A stretch of DNA of 24,932 nucleotides from positions 1-24,932 of the forward strand of contig JAJYMP010000151.1 of NCBI GenBank assembly GCA_021786915.1, in the 5' to 3' direction. The translations under genes and the position numbers were made by a program. Below, piece by piece: positions 14,771-22,825 of this stretch. Every line of letters starts with the position of its first letter. Position 1 is the stretch's first letter. Source of the stretch: Chloroflexota bacterium. Its GTDB lineage: Bacteria > Chloroflexota > Limnocylindria > Limnocylindrales > CSP1-4. The notes under the pieces are model-generated. The model saw only the letters and a list, made by a program, of their open reading frames with translations, had not been told where the DNA came from and searched no databases.

Positions 14771-17116
14771 TCAGTACTGCCAACCGGTGTGCTGCACGCC
14801 GTGACAGGTCAGGGTGCAGCTGCCGGCGGTCGTCGCCGTGCGCTGGACGAACCGGATGACCCCGCCGTATGGCTGCACGTCCGGCGCGAAGTTGACCAGG
14901 TGGCTGCCGGGGATTGTCTGGGTGCCCACGGGGAAGCTGGAACCGTGGATCCGGAAGTGGCACTCGGCGCAGATGGCATTCCCCTGGCCCGCGCCCGCTG
15001 TGTCGATGCTCGTCCCGCCGCCGCCCATCCCCGCGATGCCCGAGATGTGCACCCCATGGTAGCGGTAGCTGGAGTCGGAGCGCTGGTTCCCGCTCTGGTC
15101 CACGAAGGGGGCCTCGGCGTGGCACAGGTAGCACAGCGCGAAATCGGCCGCCGCGTAGGCCGCCGTGGTCGACTTGAGCACTCGGTCGCGGTAGTTGCGG
15201 AGCAGGATGCCGCGGTTCACCGACGCGTGGTTGTCGATCTGCGCGCTCACGGTCGGCGACGTCAGCGTGGAGGCGCCGTGGCAGTTCTCGCAGCGGATGA
15301 CGCTCGTCGTCGCGAACGTCCACAGCTTGCCGGGCGCCGTGCCGCTCAGGCTCGCGGCCATCTGCGTGGAGGCGTTCCTGCCCGCGGCCTCGATCGGGTG
15401 ATAGGAGGCATTCGCCGGGTTGAACTCGATGGCCTTGTCGAGGGCCCACCAGCTCGGGTGCGAGGCGGCCTGGCTCAGGAGCGTCGTGTACCCGGAGTGG
15501 CACTTGAAGCACAGCTGGTACTCGTAGGTGTTCGAACGCTGCCAGGTGTACGTCGGCGCCGCGTTGGCGGCCCCATTGGCGACCGACACACCCGAGGCGC
15601 CCATGATGGCGCCGCCGACCTTCCAGCCCGCCGCACTGCTGGTCGTCAGCGCGGCGCTCGAGTTGTGCGGCTGGTGACAGTCGGTGCACTGGCTGTGGCG
15701 GTTGAGGACGCCGCGGAACTCGTCATCGCCACCCAAGGTGTGGCTGGACGCCGTGGTCGCGGGGTGCGAGTAGTAGCTCGACGTGGATGCGTCGTTCGCG
15801 GGCAGCGACACGTTCGTGTACTGGCTCTGCACGTTGGCATTGGCGCCGGAGCCGTTGTGGCACACGAAGCACAGCGTGGACACAGGGTTGGACGTCGTCA
15901 CCGTCAGCGTCCCGCTCTCGGCTGTATGCGAGAGGTGGCAGGTCGCGCAGCGACCATCGGTCAAGGTGTAGGCCTGGTGCGGCGTGGTGTAGGTGCCCGC
16001 CGCCGGCACGACCACGGCCGGGTCGGTGACTCGGGCGACAGCGAGGGTGGCGACGATCACGGGGCCGGATCGGAAGGTGAGCGGGTACGCGGGAGCCGGC
16101 GGATCGACCACCGTCCCCGACTGCTGCCCCGGCGAGAGGATGACCGGGGGGCTGCTCCCCAGCGTGACCGCGGCGTGCACCTGCGTCTCGACCGGCTCGT
16201 CAAGCCCAAGGCGGAACAGCCACGACGACTCCCAGTCGGCGTCCACCGTCGCCCGCACGGCGAACTCGATCTCGGTGAAGGTGTGCGCCCGCAGGAGCAT
16301 CCGGGGGGCGGGGTTGATCCCGGCGCTGAGCACCCCTGGCGCCGCGCTCGCGGCGTGGTCGTCGCTCGTCGCCAGCTCCAGCGTCTGCACGGAGATGGGC
16401 TCGGCGCGAACCTTGGCGACCTTGCCGTTGTCGGCCGCGGCGTAGAACGGGACGCCCGGCTCGAGGTCGACCTCCGGCACGCGCGCCCAGACTGCCGTTC
16501 CGTCGGCACTCGAGTAGTCGAGCGTCGGCCGGACCAGCTTGTCCGCGTCCCCGCTGTTGAGGACCTGGAAGCGCACCCGGTAGACGTGGAACCGCCCCAT
16601 CCCGGTGAGCGGGGTGTCCATCGGCTCCGTCGCGATCACGGCGTCGGCCGCATCGGTGTCGCTGATCCAGTAGTGGAGGACGTTCAGGCCCACGCCGGGC
16701 GTCGGCTCAGGGGTGGGGGAGAGGCTCGGGGTGGCGGAGGCGCTGGGCATCGGCGAGGCCAAGGCATCCGCTGACGGCGCCGGCGACGCCTCCGCTGACG
16801 GCGCCGCCGAGGCGTCCACGCTCGGTGACGGTGTGGGATCGGCCGTCGGTGCGGCCGACGCATCCACGGCCGGCGAGGGATCGATGCTCGGCGGCACGGA
16901 CGTCGCGGACGGCATCACGGACGCAGCGGGATCGGCCGTCGGCGTCGGCTCGACGGCCGTCGACGCGACGGGGCCCAACGTCACGGTGGGCCCCGGCGTC
17001 GGGCCGAGCGCCTGCGCGATGGGGGTGACGGGCGAGATCGCGGCGAGCGCGCCAACCAGCGCAAGCCCGGCTCCGAAGAGCGGGCCGGCGCGGCGGGAGG
17101 CGGCGGTGCGGAGCAT
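14771..17116 (-). CDS. Large secreted octahaem cytochrome c with N-terminal beta domain
   Basis: The product is 781 residues: a signal peptide (about 1-36), a long Pro/Ser/Ala low-complexity stretch (38-141), and a haem-free beta-rich domain (about 143-350) that I do not recognise. The haem region starts at 390. Seven canonical sites are CATCHLSH, CFVCH, CTDCHQPH, CFKCH, CENCH, CYLCH and CAECH. The eighth, near the C-terminus, is CTLTCH, a CX3CH spacing. It lies 29 bases after the preceding hexahaem gene and is the last gene of the right module. The Pro/Ser stalk and beta domain suggest a surface display or docking role. Gene length and context support a real protein; the exact function is unknown. 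Confidence 0.84.
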   Translation of the reverse strand: MLRTAASRRAGPLFGAGLALVGALAAISPVTPIAQALGPTPGPTVTLGPVASTAVEPTPTADPAASVMPSATSVPPSIDPSPAVDASAAPTADPTPSPSVDASAAPSAEASPAPSADALASPMPSASATPSLSPTPEPTPGVGLNVLHYWISDTDAADAVIATEPMDTPLTGMGRFHVYRVRFQVLNSGDADKLVRPTLDYSSADGTAVWARVPEVDLEPGVPFYAAADNGKVAKVRAEPISVQTLELATSDDHAASAAPGVLSAGINPAPRMLLRAHTFTEIEFAVRATVDADWESSWLFRLGLDEPVETQVHAAVTLGSSPPVILSPGQQSGTVVDPPAPAYPLTFRSGPVIVATLAVARVTDPAVVVPAAGTYTTPHQAYTLTDGRCATCHLSHTAESGTLTVTTSNPVSTLCFVCHNGSGANANVQSQYTNVSLPANDASTSSYYSHPATTASSHTLGGDDEFRGVLNRHSQCTDCHQPHNSSAALTTSSAAGWKVGGAIMGASGVSVANGAANAAPTYTWQRSNTYEYQLCFKCHSGYTTLLSQAASHPSWWALDKAIEFNPANASYHPIEAAGRNASTQMAASLSGTAPGKLWTFATTSVIRCENCHGASTLTSPTVSAQIDNHASVNRGILLRNYRDRVLKSTTAAYAAADFALCYLCHAEAPFVDQSGNQRSDSSYRYHGVHISGIAGMGGGGTSIDTAGAGQGNAICAECHFRIHGSSFPVGTQTIPGSHLVNFAPDVQPYGGVIRFVQRTATTAGSCTLTCHGVQHTGWQY

Positions 17117-17145
17117 CAGTCGGGACGTCCTGCTGGGTGTCGGTG

Positions 17146-18477
17146 TCAGTGCGTGATGGTGAAGTTGCCGGTGTGCGGAATCGTGTCCGTGGGGTCGTGA
17201 CAGGCCTGGCAGGTGCCGCGGTTGCCGATCTTGAGGAGGCGGCTGTTGTCGTAGGTCGTCACAGTGTCCGGCGGAGTGCCCGTGGTGTAGGAGGTCGCAG
17301 GGGCCCCTCCCGGGTAGGCCATCGAGCCCGATAGGGACCCGCTCATCGTGGCGTTGGACCCGTGCGAGACGTGGCACTGGGTGCATTCGGTCTTGGTGGT
17401 CGTGTGACGGAACCGATAGAACGAGTCGCCCGTGTCCGTGTGCGCGCCGCGGCCGGCCTGGAAGTAGCGGCTGTGACAGGTCAGGCACCATGTGCTGATC
17501 TGGCTTCGGAACTGCTCCAGGTTGCCCGGGTCGTTCGGGATGTACATGGGCACATCACCGGCGTGACCGGCGGCGACGGTGTCCGAGCCGTTCAACGCGT
17601 CCCATCCGGGGACAGCGTTCCACGGCAGCCAGCGCCGCCAGTAGTCGCCCGCGAGCGGGTCGGGCATGGTGGTGACCGTGCCGTCGTTGTAGGCGCCGTC
17701 GAGGACGTCCTTGAGCGTTCGTCCCCATTGGACCGTGTAGTTCCGGACGCCGATGGCGCCCGAACCGCTCGGCAATGCCGCGTCGGCGACGTCGGCGGGT
17801 GTGGACGCGGTGACGAAGCCGATGCCACTGGGGGACGGCAGCGGGACCAGGATTCGGTACTGATTGTTGCCGTGCGGGTTGTGGCAGGACACGCACTCGA
17901 GGGTGACCGTTGGGCCGGCGGCGGCGTCCGCCCCGCCATTCCCCCAGACGGTGTTCTTCGCGACCACTCCAGCCGCGCCGTCGAGATCGAGATGGGCCGA
18001 CGTCACCGGCTCGCCGGCGGCCAGCACCCCGACCTTGGACGAGAACGTGGTGACGTAGCCCTGGTACGACAGGTATGGGTAGCTGATGCGCGTGGAGTGC
18101 GCCGAATCGATCCGCGCGTCGACGAACCCGCCGGACCGCAGGGCCCCGGCCACGGCGCCGCTGACCCGCGTGCGGTCCGCGTTGGCCGAGTACTGCACCC
18201 CGTCGGCGACGTCGGTCGTCGCGCCCGGCACGGTGGCGCCGTGGCAGCTCAGGCACAGCGCGTTCGACGCGCTGGCCGTCAGCAGCATGCTGCTCTGCGC
18301 GGTGTGGACCCGGTGGCAGGCTGCGCACGAGTCCGCGGTGAGGGTGCTGGATCCGCTGTTGGCGCTCGCGTCGTGCGGGCCGCCATCGGCCGAAACCGGC
18401 ATCGCGATGAGGAGGAGCCAGACGCTGCCAAGGGCCGCACCGACTGCCAGCCGTTGAGCGGCGGCAAGACGATTCAT
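17146..18477 (-). CDS. Secreted hexahaem cytochrome c (right module, second cytochrome)
   Basis: The product is 443 residues with a signal peptide to about residue 30 and a mature start DGGPH. Haem sites are CAACHRVH (51-55), CLSCHG, CVSCHNPHGN, WCLTCHSRY, CTQCHVSHGS and NRGTCQACH. Site order and flanking residues match the cytochromes at 11364, 18570 and 22826. The extra length over the 334-residue relative lies mainly between sites 3 and 4 and just before site 6. The ATG at 18477 has AGGAG seven bases before it, and the longer open frame upstream is rejected. It lies between two other cytochrome genes, with a strong hairpin in the 92-base gap upstream. Confidence 0.87.
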   Translation of the reverse strand: MNRLAAAQRLAVGAALGSVWLLLIAMPVSADGGPHDASANSGSSTLTADSCAACHRVHTAQSSMLLTASASNALCLSCHGATVPGATTDVADGVQYSANADRTRVSGAVAGALRSGGFVDARIDSAHSTRISYPYLSYQGYVTTFSSKVGVLAAGEPVTSAHLDLDGAAGVVAKNTVWGNGGADAAAGPTVTLECVSCHNPHGNNQYRILVPLPSPSGIGFVTASTPADVADAALPSGSGAIGVRNYTVQWGRTLKDVLDGAYNDGTVTTMPDPLAGDYWRRWLPWNAVPGWDALNGSDTVAAGHAGDVPMYIPNDPGNLEQFRSQISTWCLTCHSRYFQAGRGAHTDTGDSFYRFRHTTTKTECTQCHVSHGSNATMSGSLSGSMAYPGGAPATSYTTGTPPDTVTTYDNSRLLKIGNRGTCQACHDPTDTIPHTGNFTITH

Positions 18478-18527
18478 CAGCGACTCCTGTCTGCCCGGGC
18501 TGCTGTTCGTCGAGATGCGAATGGGGT

Positions 18528-18559
18528 GGAGGCGGCGGCCTCTGAGACGCGCCGCCTCC
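18528..18559 (-). terminator. Hairpin between two cytochrome genes
   Basis: A ten-base perfect stem (GGAGGCGGCG and its complement) encloses a 12-base loop, 11 bases past the stop of the upstream cytochrome gene. With no U-tract it is either a partial terminator or an mRNA-processing structure that sets the ratio of the two cytochromes. Confidence 0.5.
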
Positions 18560-18569
18560 GAACTTGGGG

Positions 18570-20339
18570 TCAGGGGGCCGAGAGGGTGATCTGGGTGACT
18601 GAGCCGACCGCTGTGCCCGCGGTCAGAGCGGGAACGATGGCGCCGCCCTTGGTCGTGGCGACCTGGAAGGTCGACCCCGTCGAGTTGATGACGAAGTAGG
18701 CGCCGTTGAACGACCAGGAGGCACTGTTGAGCGTCCGGGTTGCGTCGGAGCCCTGGATCACGATGTACTCGTCGTTGGCGACGGTCCCACCTGCGAGCGT
18801 GACCGTTCCGTCGGTGCCGATCGAGGTGATGTTGCCGACGAGGGTCCCGATGCTGCTCGGGGAGAAGGCGCCGCCCTGGGCGGTGCCGGTCGGCTCGTGG
18901 CACTGCTGGCACGTGCCGCGGTTGTCGATCTTCAGCAGCCGGCTGTCCGTGCTGCTGTCGGCGTTGATGTAGAGCTGCGTGTTCGGGAACGGAACGTTCG
19001 CCGCTTGGCCGATCATGGACACGTTCGAGCCGTGGGAGACGTGGCACAGGTTGCACGAAGGCGAAGACCCGGTGCCGTTCGTCTTGTGCTGGTACATGAA
19101 GCCCGTGCTGGATCCGACAACGGCAGTGTCGGATAGCCGGGTATCAGTGTGCGTCTGGGTGAGGTAGCGGGTGTGGCACTGGGCGCACCAGTTGTTCAGC
19201 TGGCCGACGGCCGTGGCGCGGCCGTTCGGCTGGTCACTGAGCTGTGCGGTGCTAGGGGTCGTCGGGGCATTCCACGGGACGTACCGGCGGAAGTAGTCGC
19301 CGGCCGTCGCACCGTATGAGCCCACACTCGAAGCCAGCACGGAGGTGTTGCCGCCGAGCTGGATGACGGTGTAGTTGCGGGTGGAGTTGACGTCAGCGGT
19401 GTTCCAGTCGTCGACCTTCACGCCGCTGGAGCGGGTCACGATCAGGGTGCTGGACACGCCAGCGGATGTCACACCGTCAATCGTGAACTGGTAGGGGTTC
19501 GCGACCGTCGCGCCGTGGTCACTGAAGTTCACCGGAATGGTCACCGAGCCGGTGTAGAGCACAGTGCTCGGCGCGGCAGCCTCAGCTACGGTGACCTTGT
19601 CACCATTGCTGAAGCCCGTGGCAGAGGTATAGCTGAAGACGCCGCCGGCGGTGACGCTGACACCGCTCAGCTGGTACGCGACCGTCGCCCCGGTATCCGT
19701 CTTCATCGGGCCGACGTTCAGGATGGCGTAGGCGCCGTTGCCGTGCGGGTTGTGGCAGGACGTGCACTCGAGGGTGAAGCTGGCGCCGTTCCCGGAGCCG
19801 GCAACGCCGCTGCCCCAAGCGACGTGCGCTCGAGGCGTGGCGGTCCCGGTCGATAGGTTCGCCGACAGGCCGGGCATGTGCGACGAGGTCAGCGTGTTGT
19901 CCGTCGTCGAGACGGACACCTTGCCGACCTGATTGATCGTCCAGCCGTAGCTGGCCTGGTAGCCAGATCGGGCGACCCGGTTGGGAGCGCCGATGCGGGC
20001 GGTCACGAAACCGCCGGCGCGGAGCGCGCCGAGTTCGGTACCACCCCGCGGCGCGACATCGGTGCCGTACGTGTACTGCACGCCGTTCAGCACGTCGGTC
20101 GTTGCGAGCTGGCTATCGCCGTGGCAGGACAGACAGAGGGCCTCCTCGGTGGACGTCTTGAGGAGGTATGAGGTCTGAGCGGTGTGGGCCCGATGGCAGC
20201 CGGCGCACGAGTCGGCCGTCAGTGTGTTGACGCCCGAGTTGTTGCCGGCGATGTGGACTCCACCATCCGCCAGGGCCGGGAGTGCGGCAAGGAACAGCCA
20301 AAGCGAACCGGCAGCAATGAATAGCGCCAGTTTCCTCAC
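18570..20339 (-). CDS. Secreted hexahaem cytochrome c with two extra beta-rich regions (right module, first cytochrome)
   Basis: The product is 589 residues with signal 1-24 and a mature start DGGVH. Haem sites are CAGCHRAH (45-49), CLSCHG (69-73), CTSCHNPHGN (192-196), WCAQCHTRY (385-389), CNLCHVSHGS (429-433) and NRGTCQQCH (477-481). Compared with the 334-residue relative it gains a beta-rich insertion between sites 3 and 4 (about 209-305) and a C-terminal beta-rich domain (about 494-589) after the last haem. Both are Thr/Ser/Val-rich and read like small adhesin or phage-structure type domains. The start is GTG with AAAGGAGG eight bases before it. It is the first cytochrome after the NHL gene, so probably the most highly made. 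Confidence 0.87.
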   Translation of the reverse strand: MRKLALFIAAGSLWLFLAALPALADGGVHIAGNNSGVNTLTADSCAGCHRAHTAQTSYLLKTSTEEALCLSCHGDSQLATTDVLNGVQYTYGTDVAPRGGTELGALRAGGFVTARIGAPNRVARSGYQASYGWTINQVGKVSVSTTDNTLTSSHMPGLSANLSTGTATPRAHVAWGSGVAGSGNGASFTLECTSCHNPHGNGAYAILNVGPMKTDTGATVAYQLSGVSVTAGGVFSYTSATGFSNGDKVTVAEAAAPSTVLYTGSVTIPVNFSDHGATVANPYQFTIDGVTSAGVSSTLIVTRSSGVKVDDWNTADVNSTRNYTVIQLGGNTSVLASSVGSYGATAGDYFRRYVPWNAPTTPSTAQLSDQPNGRATAVGQLNNWCAQCHTRYLTQTHTDTRLSDTAVVGSSTGFMYQHKTNGTGSSPSCNLCHVSHGSNVSMIGQAANVPFPNTQLYINADSSTDSRLLKIDNRGTCQQCHEPTGTAQGGAFSPSSIGTLVGNITSIGTDGTVTLAGGTVANDEYIVIQGSDATRTLNSASWSFNGAYFVINSTGSTFQVATTKGGAIVPALTAGTAVGSVTQITLSAP

Positions 20340-20378
20340 TGTCCAAGCCTCCTTTCTCTAACTCTGCAGATTGGGATT

Positions 20379-20405
20379 GATTGGGCCGCCCACTCGGCGG
20401 CAATC
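20379..20405 (-). other. Hairpin between the NHL and cytochrome genes
   Basis: GATTG and CCGCC pair with GGCGG and CAATC around a five-base loop, with a two-base bulge on one side. It sits in the 107-base gap between the NHL stop and the ribosome site of the cytochrome gene. It may be an attenuator, a cleavage site or a 5' stabiliser that raises cytochrome mRNA over the TPR/NHL part. Confidence 0.45.
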
Positions 20406-20446
20406 AGGGACGTCCTGCCTGCACCTCCCTCTCTCCCCGCTGTTCG

Positions 20447-21487
20447 TCAGTAGCTCCACACCTGGAGGCGGTCGTTCATGGTGTCCGAGACATAGATCCT
20501 GCCCCGTCCATCAACTGCAACTCCGGTGGGGTACTCGAATGACGCGTCGGATGCCCCCTCGGTCCCGAAGCCGCCGATGTACTCGAGGCGATCCGCAGTG
20601 GGGCTGGACACGACCCCGTAGACGGAGACCTGCTGGCCCGTCGTGTCGGCGACGTAGACCCTGCTCTTGCTGTCGATCGCCACGCTCCGCGGGAGGCCCA
20701 GGAGCCCGGCGCCGACGCCGCGGCCCACCTTCGTCACGAGGTGCCCATCACGCGCGTACACCAGCAGGCGGCCATTGTTGCTGTCCGCGACGTACACGTA
20801 CCCGTTGGCATCGACCGCGAGTCCATTCGGGAAGTACATCTTGTCGTCCTTCCCGAAGGTCGTGACGATCTTGGCGGAGCGATCGACCTCCACCACCTCG
20901 GACTCGGCCGCGCCCGTGTTCACGAAGTAGAAATTGCCGCTCGGGTCGAAGGCGAGGCCGACCGCCTGGAATCCCGGGCGCTCGGGCACGACGAGCCTCC
21001 GCTTGAATGTCCCGTCGCCTCCGTAGACGAAGATCCTGCCGGTCGAGCGCTCCGACACGTAGAGATCGCCGGTCAGGGGATCAAGGGCGACGAAGACGGG
21101 CACGAAGCCCGGGACACCGTCGGGCGCCTTCGCTGTGCCCATCACATTCCCGGCGCCGTCGAGGATCGCGACGGCACGCTCCTGGCCGTAGGTGGTCGTG
21201 TAGATCCGACTGCCATCGGCGGTGACGGCGATCCCGGTGGGTCTCGTGACCCCGTAGATCGACGTGGAGTAGGCCGGCATCGCGGTGTTGGGCAGGCCGG
21301 GGAGGACCTCCGTGATCGGCTGGCGGAAGAGGAGGTACCAGACCGAGAGCCCGACCAGAACGACGAGCGCTCCCAGAAGGGCGAGAAGCAGGAGCAGCTT
21401 CCTGCGCTTCCGCTTCGCTTGCGGTTCCACAACGGTGGGCGGAGCCGGCTCCTCGATCGTCGGCGCGGTGGTGGCGTCGGCAGTCAT
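20447..21487 (-). CDS. Membrane-anchored NHL-repeat beta-propeller protein (right module)
   Basis: The product is 346 residues: a short Pro-rich cytoplasmic tail, a Lys/Arg cluster (25-30), one membrane helix (31-52) and an outside NHL propeller of about six repeats (for example PTGIAVTADGSRIYTT, FVALDPLTGDLYVSE, NGLAVDANGYVYVADS and TGVAVDGRGRIYVSD). The juxtamembrane segment WYLLFRQPITEVLP and the last residues LQVWSY match the paralogue at 12463-13584. The true start is the ATG at 21487, preceded by AGGGGA and sharing one base with the upstream TPR stop (TGATG), a mark of coupled translation. The frame upstream of this is a shadow. Likely binds or organises the cytochromes; enzymatic activity cannot be excluded. 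Confidence 0.86.
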   Translation of the reverse strand: MTADATTAPTIEEPAPPTVVEPQAKRKRRKLLLLLALLGALVVLVGLSVWYLLFRQPITEVLPGLPNTAMPAYSTSIYGVTRPTGIAVTADGSRIYTTTYGQERAVAILDGAGNVMGTAKAPDGVPGFVPVFVALDPLTGDLYVSERSTGRIFVYGGDGTFKRRLVVPERPGFQAVGLAFDPSGNFYFVNTGAAESEVVEVDRSAKIVTTFGKDDKMYFPNGLAVDANGYVYVADSNNGRLLVYARDGHLVTKVGRGVGAGLLGLPRSVAIDSKSRVYVADTTGQQVSVYGVVSSPTADRLEYIGGFGTEGASDASFEYPTGVAVDGRGRIYVSDTMNDRLQVWSY

Positions 21488-22488
21488 CAGTTCGTCCCCT
21501 GGCCCGCGGCCGGGGCGGGGAGCGACGGCAGCGCCGATGCGCCACCCGGCCCCGACGAAACCCGGCCAAGGCCCAGCCGCGCTTCGGAGCTGTCCGGCTT
21601 CTGGGCGAGCGCCTTCTGGTACCAGGCGGTCGCCTGCGCCGCGTCCTTGCGCAACTCGTACATCAGCCCGAGCCCGATCTTGGCGTCGAAGCCCGCCGCC
21701 GGGTCGTCGGCGATCGTGGTGAGGCGGTCGATCGCGGCTTGCGTGTCGCCCGTTCCCGTGGCCCCGGCCGCCATGGCGCTCGCCCACTCGGCCATCGTCG
21801 GCTTGCCCGCCTTGGTGTACAGATCGGCCATCGCCGTGTAGGGGTCGGCCCAGCCGACGGGGACGAACGAAATGGCCGAGCGAAGGGCGTGCTCGGCGTC
21901 ATCGAACTTCCCGGTGGCCGTGTACGCCGTGCCGATCAGGTACAGGGCGTCGCCGTCCGACCGCGTGATCTGGAGGGCGAGGTTCAGTTGGGTGATCGCC
22001 TCTGCTGGCTTGTTCTGGGCCATCGCGATCTGCCCGAGGGCGTAGTACGCGCTCTCGAGCGTGGTATCGAACGCGGCCATCTCGCCCTTCGACGCGATGT
22101 CCACCACGGCCTTGTAGTCGGCGATTGCCTCGTCGTACCTCTTGAGGGCGACGTACGCGGCGCCGCGGCCGAAGTGCGCGAGCTCCACGCCCTTGCCCGT
22201 GGCCAGGATCTGGGTGTACTGCGAGATCGCCTCGTCGTAGCGCTGGCGCGAGACGTAGATGTCGGCGAGCGCGCCCCGCGCCGCGATGTCGTCAGGCTTG
22301 TCGCGGACAGCCTGCTCCGCGCTGGCGAGCTGGCGGTCGGCGATCGAGGTGGTTGCGGGCCGGAACCGGTCAACAGCGTAGAAGCCAACGAAGGCGATCA
22401 GGAGGACCAGGAACAGCAGCCCGATCCGCTTGATCCAGCGGTTGAGCTGCTCATCCGGCATGTTGGTCAGGGACGTGACCCGTGACAT
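21487..22488 (-). CDS. Membrane-anchored TPR protein (right module)
   Basis: The product is 333 residues with a short cytoplasmic N-terminus, a membrane helix (22-39, ending GFYAVDR) and then tandem TPR repeats outside (for example AALADIYVSRQRYDEAISQY-like units and YQKALAQKPDSSEARLGLG). The chosen ATG at 22488 has AGGTG about seven bases before it; a second ATG at 22461 is possible but would shorten the N-terminus next to the helix. Length, helix position and the GWADPYTAMADLYTK segment match the left-module paralogue. It is the first gene of the right module and overlaps the NHL start by one base. Probable scaffold or chaperone for cytochrome export or assembly, by inference. Confidence 0.86.
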   Translation of the reverse strand: MSRVTSLTNMPDEQLNRWIKRIGLLFLVLLIAFVGFYAVDRFRPATTSIADRQLASAEQAVRDKPDDIAARGALADIYVSRQRYDEAISQYTQILATGKGVELAHFGRGAAYVALKRYDEAIADYKAVVDIASKGEMAAFDTTLESAYYALGQIAMAQNKPAEAITQLNLALQITRSDGDALYLIGTAYTATGKFDDAEHALRSAISFVPVGWADPYTAMADLYTKAGKPTMAEWASAMAAGATGTGDTQAAIDRLTTIADDPAAGFDAKIGLGLMYELRKDAAQATAWYQKALAQKPDSSEARLGLGRVSSGPGGASALPSLPAPAAGQGTN

Positions 22489-22555
22489 GAGTGGCACCTG
22501 CTTGCTTTCTCCATGGTCGGCTAAGGACGGACGGACCCGACCCCAGGCCAATGCT

Positions 22556-22571
22556 CGCGTACGCGTACGCG
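22556..22571. promoter_or_regulatory. 16-base perfect palindrome next to the conserved element
   Basis: CGCGTACGCGTACGCG is its own complement and directly abuts the conserved element on the side of the TPR gene. It could be an operator for either divergent unit. The left module lacks an equivalent palindrome. Confidence 0.4.
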
Positions 22572-22595
22572 CGTTCCCATCCGTCGAGGGATAGA
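22572..22595 (-). promoter_or_regulatory. Conserved element upstream of the right TPR gene (copy 2)
   Basis: It reads CGTTCCCATCCG, five variable bases, GGATAGA on the plus strand, identical to copy 1 (14659-14682) at all 19 fixed positions. On the transcribed minus strand it contains GGGAACG, like the -35 box of some ECF sigma factors, but I find no shared -10 box at proper spacing. Confidence 0.6.
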
Positions 22596-22825
22596 ACTGC
22601 GATAGAGCGTGGGGCGCGGACGCACCAGCGCGCCCTGTATCGAGTGGCCCAAAGGAGGGGGTCCCAAGGCCCGGCGCGCGTGCACTCAGCCCCGCAGGCA
22701 CCCTCACGCCCCGCGAACGCGCAGCAGGCTGGGCCCGATCTTTGTACCGTCCGGCCGATTGTCGGGGGCACGGGTGCGTGGTTCGCTGAGCGCCTTGGTG
22801 TTGGGAGCCGCCGCGGGGAGAGACC

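Larger units (their letters stand above)
22489..22825. other. Divergent intergenic region between the right module and the heptahaem gene
   Basis: This 337-base gap separates two divergent transcription units. It holds the conserved element (22572-22595), an adjoining 16-base palindrome (22556-22571) and a second GATAGAG word just beyond. GGGGAGAG before the ATG at 22826 serves as ribosome site for the plus-strand gene. I see no convincing sigma-70 boxes for either direction and no credible small gene; open frames across it lack coding character. Confidence 0.6.

Noticed and set aside
14789..16774. 661-codon plus-strand open frame opposite the octahaem gene
   Set aside because: No recognisable motif, strongly biased residues; antisense shadow of a real gene.
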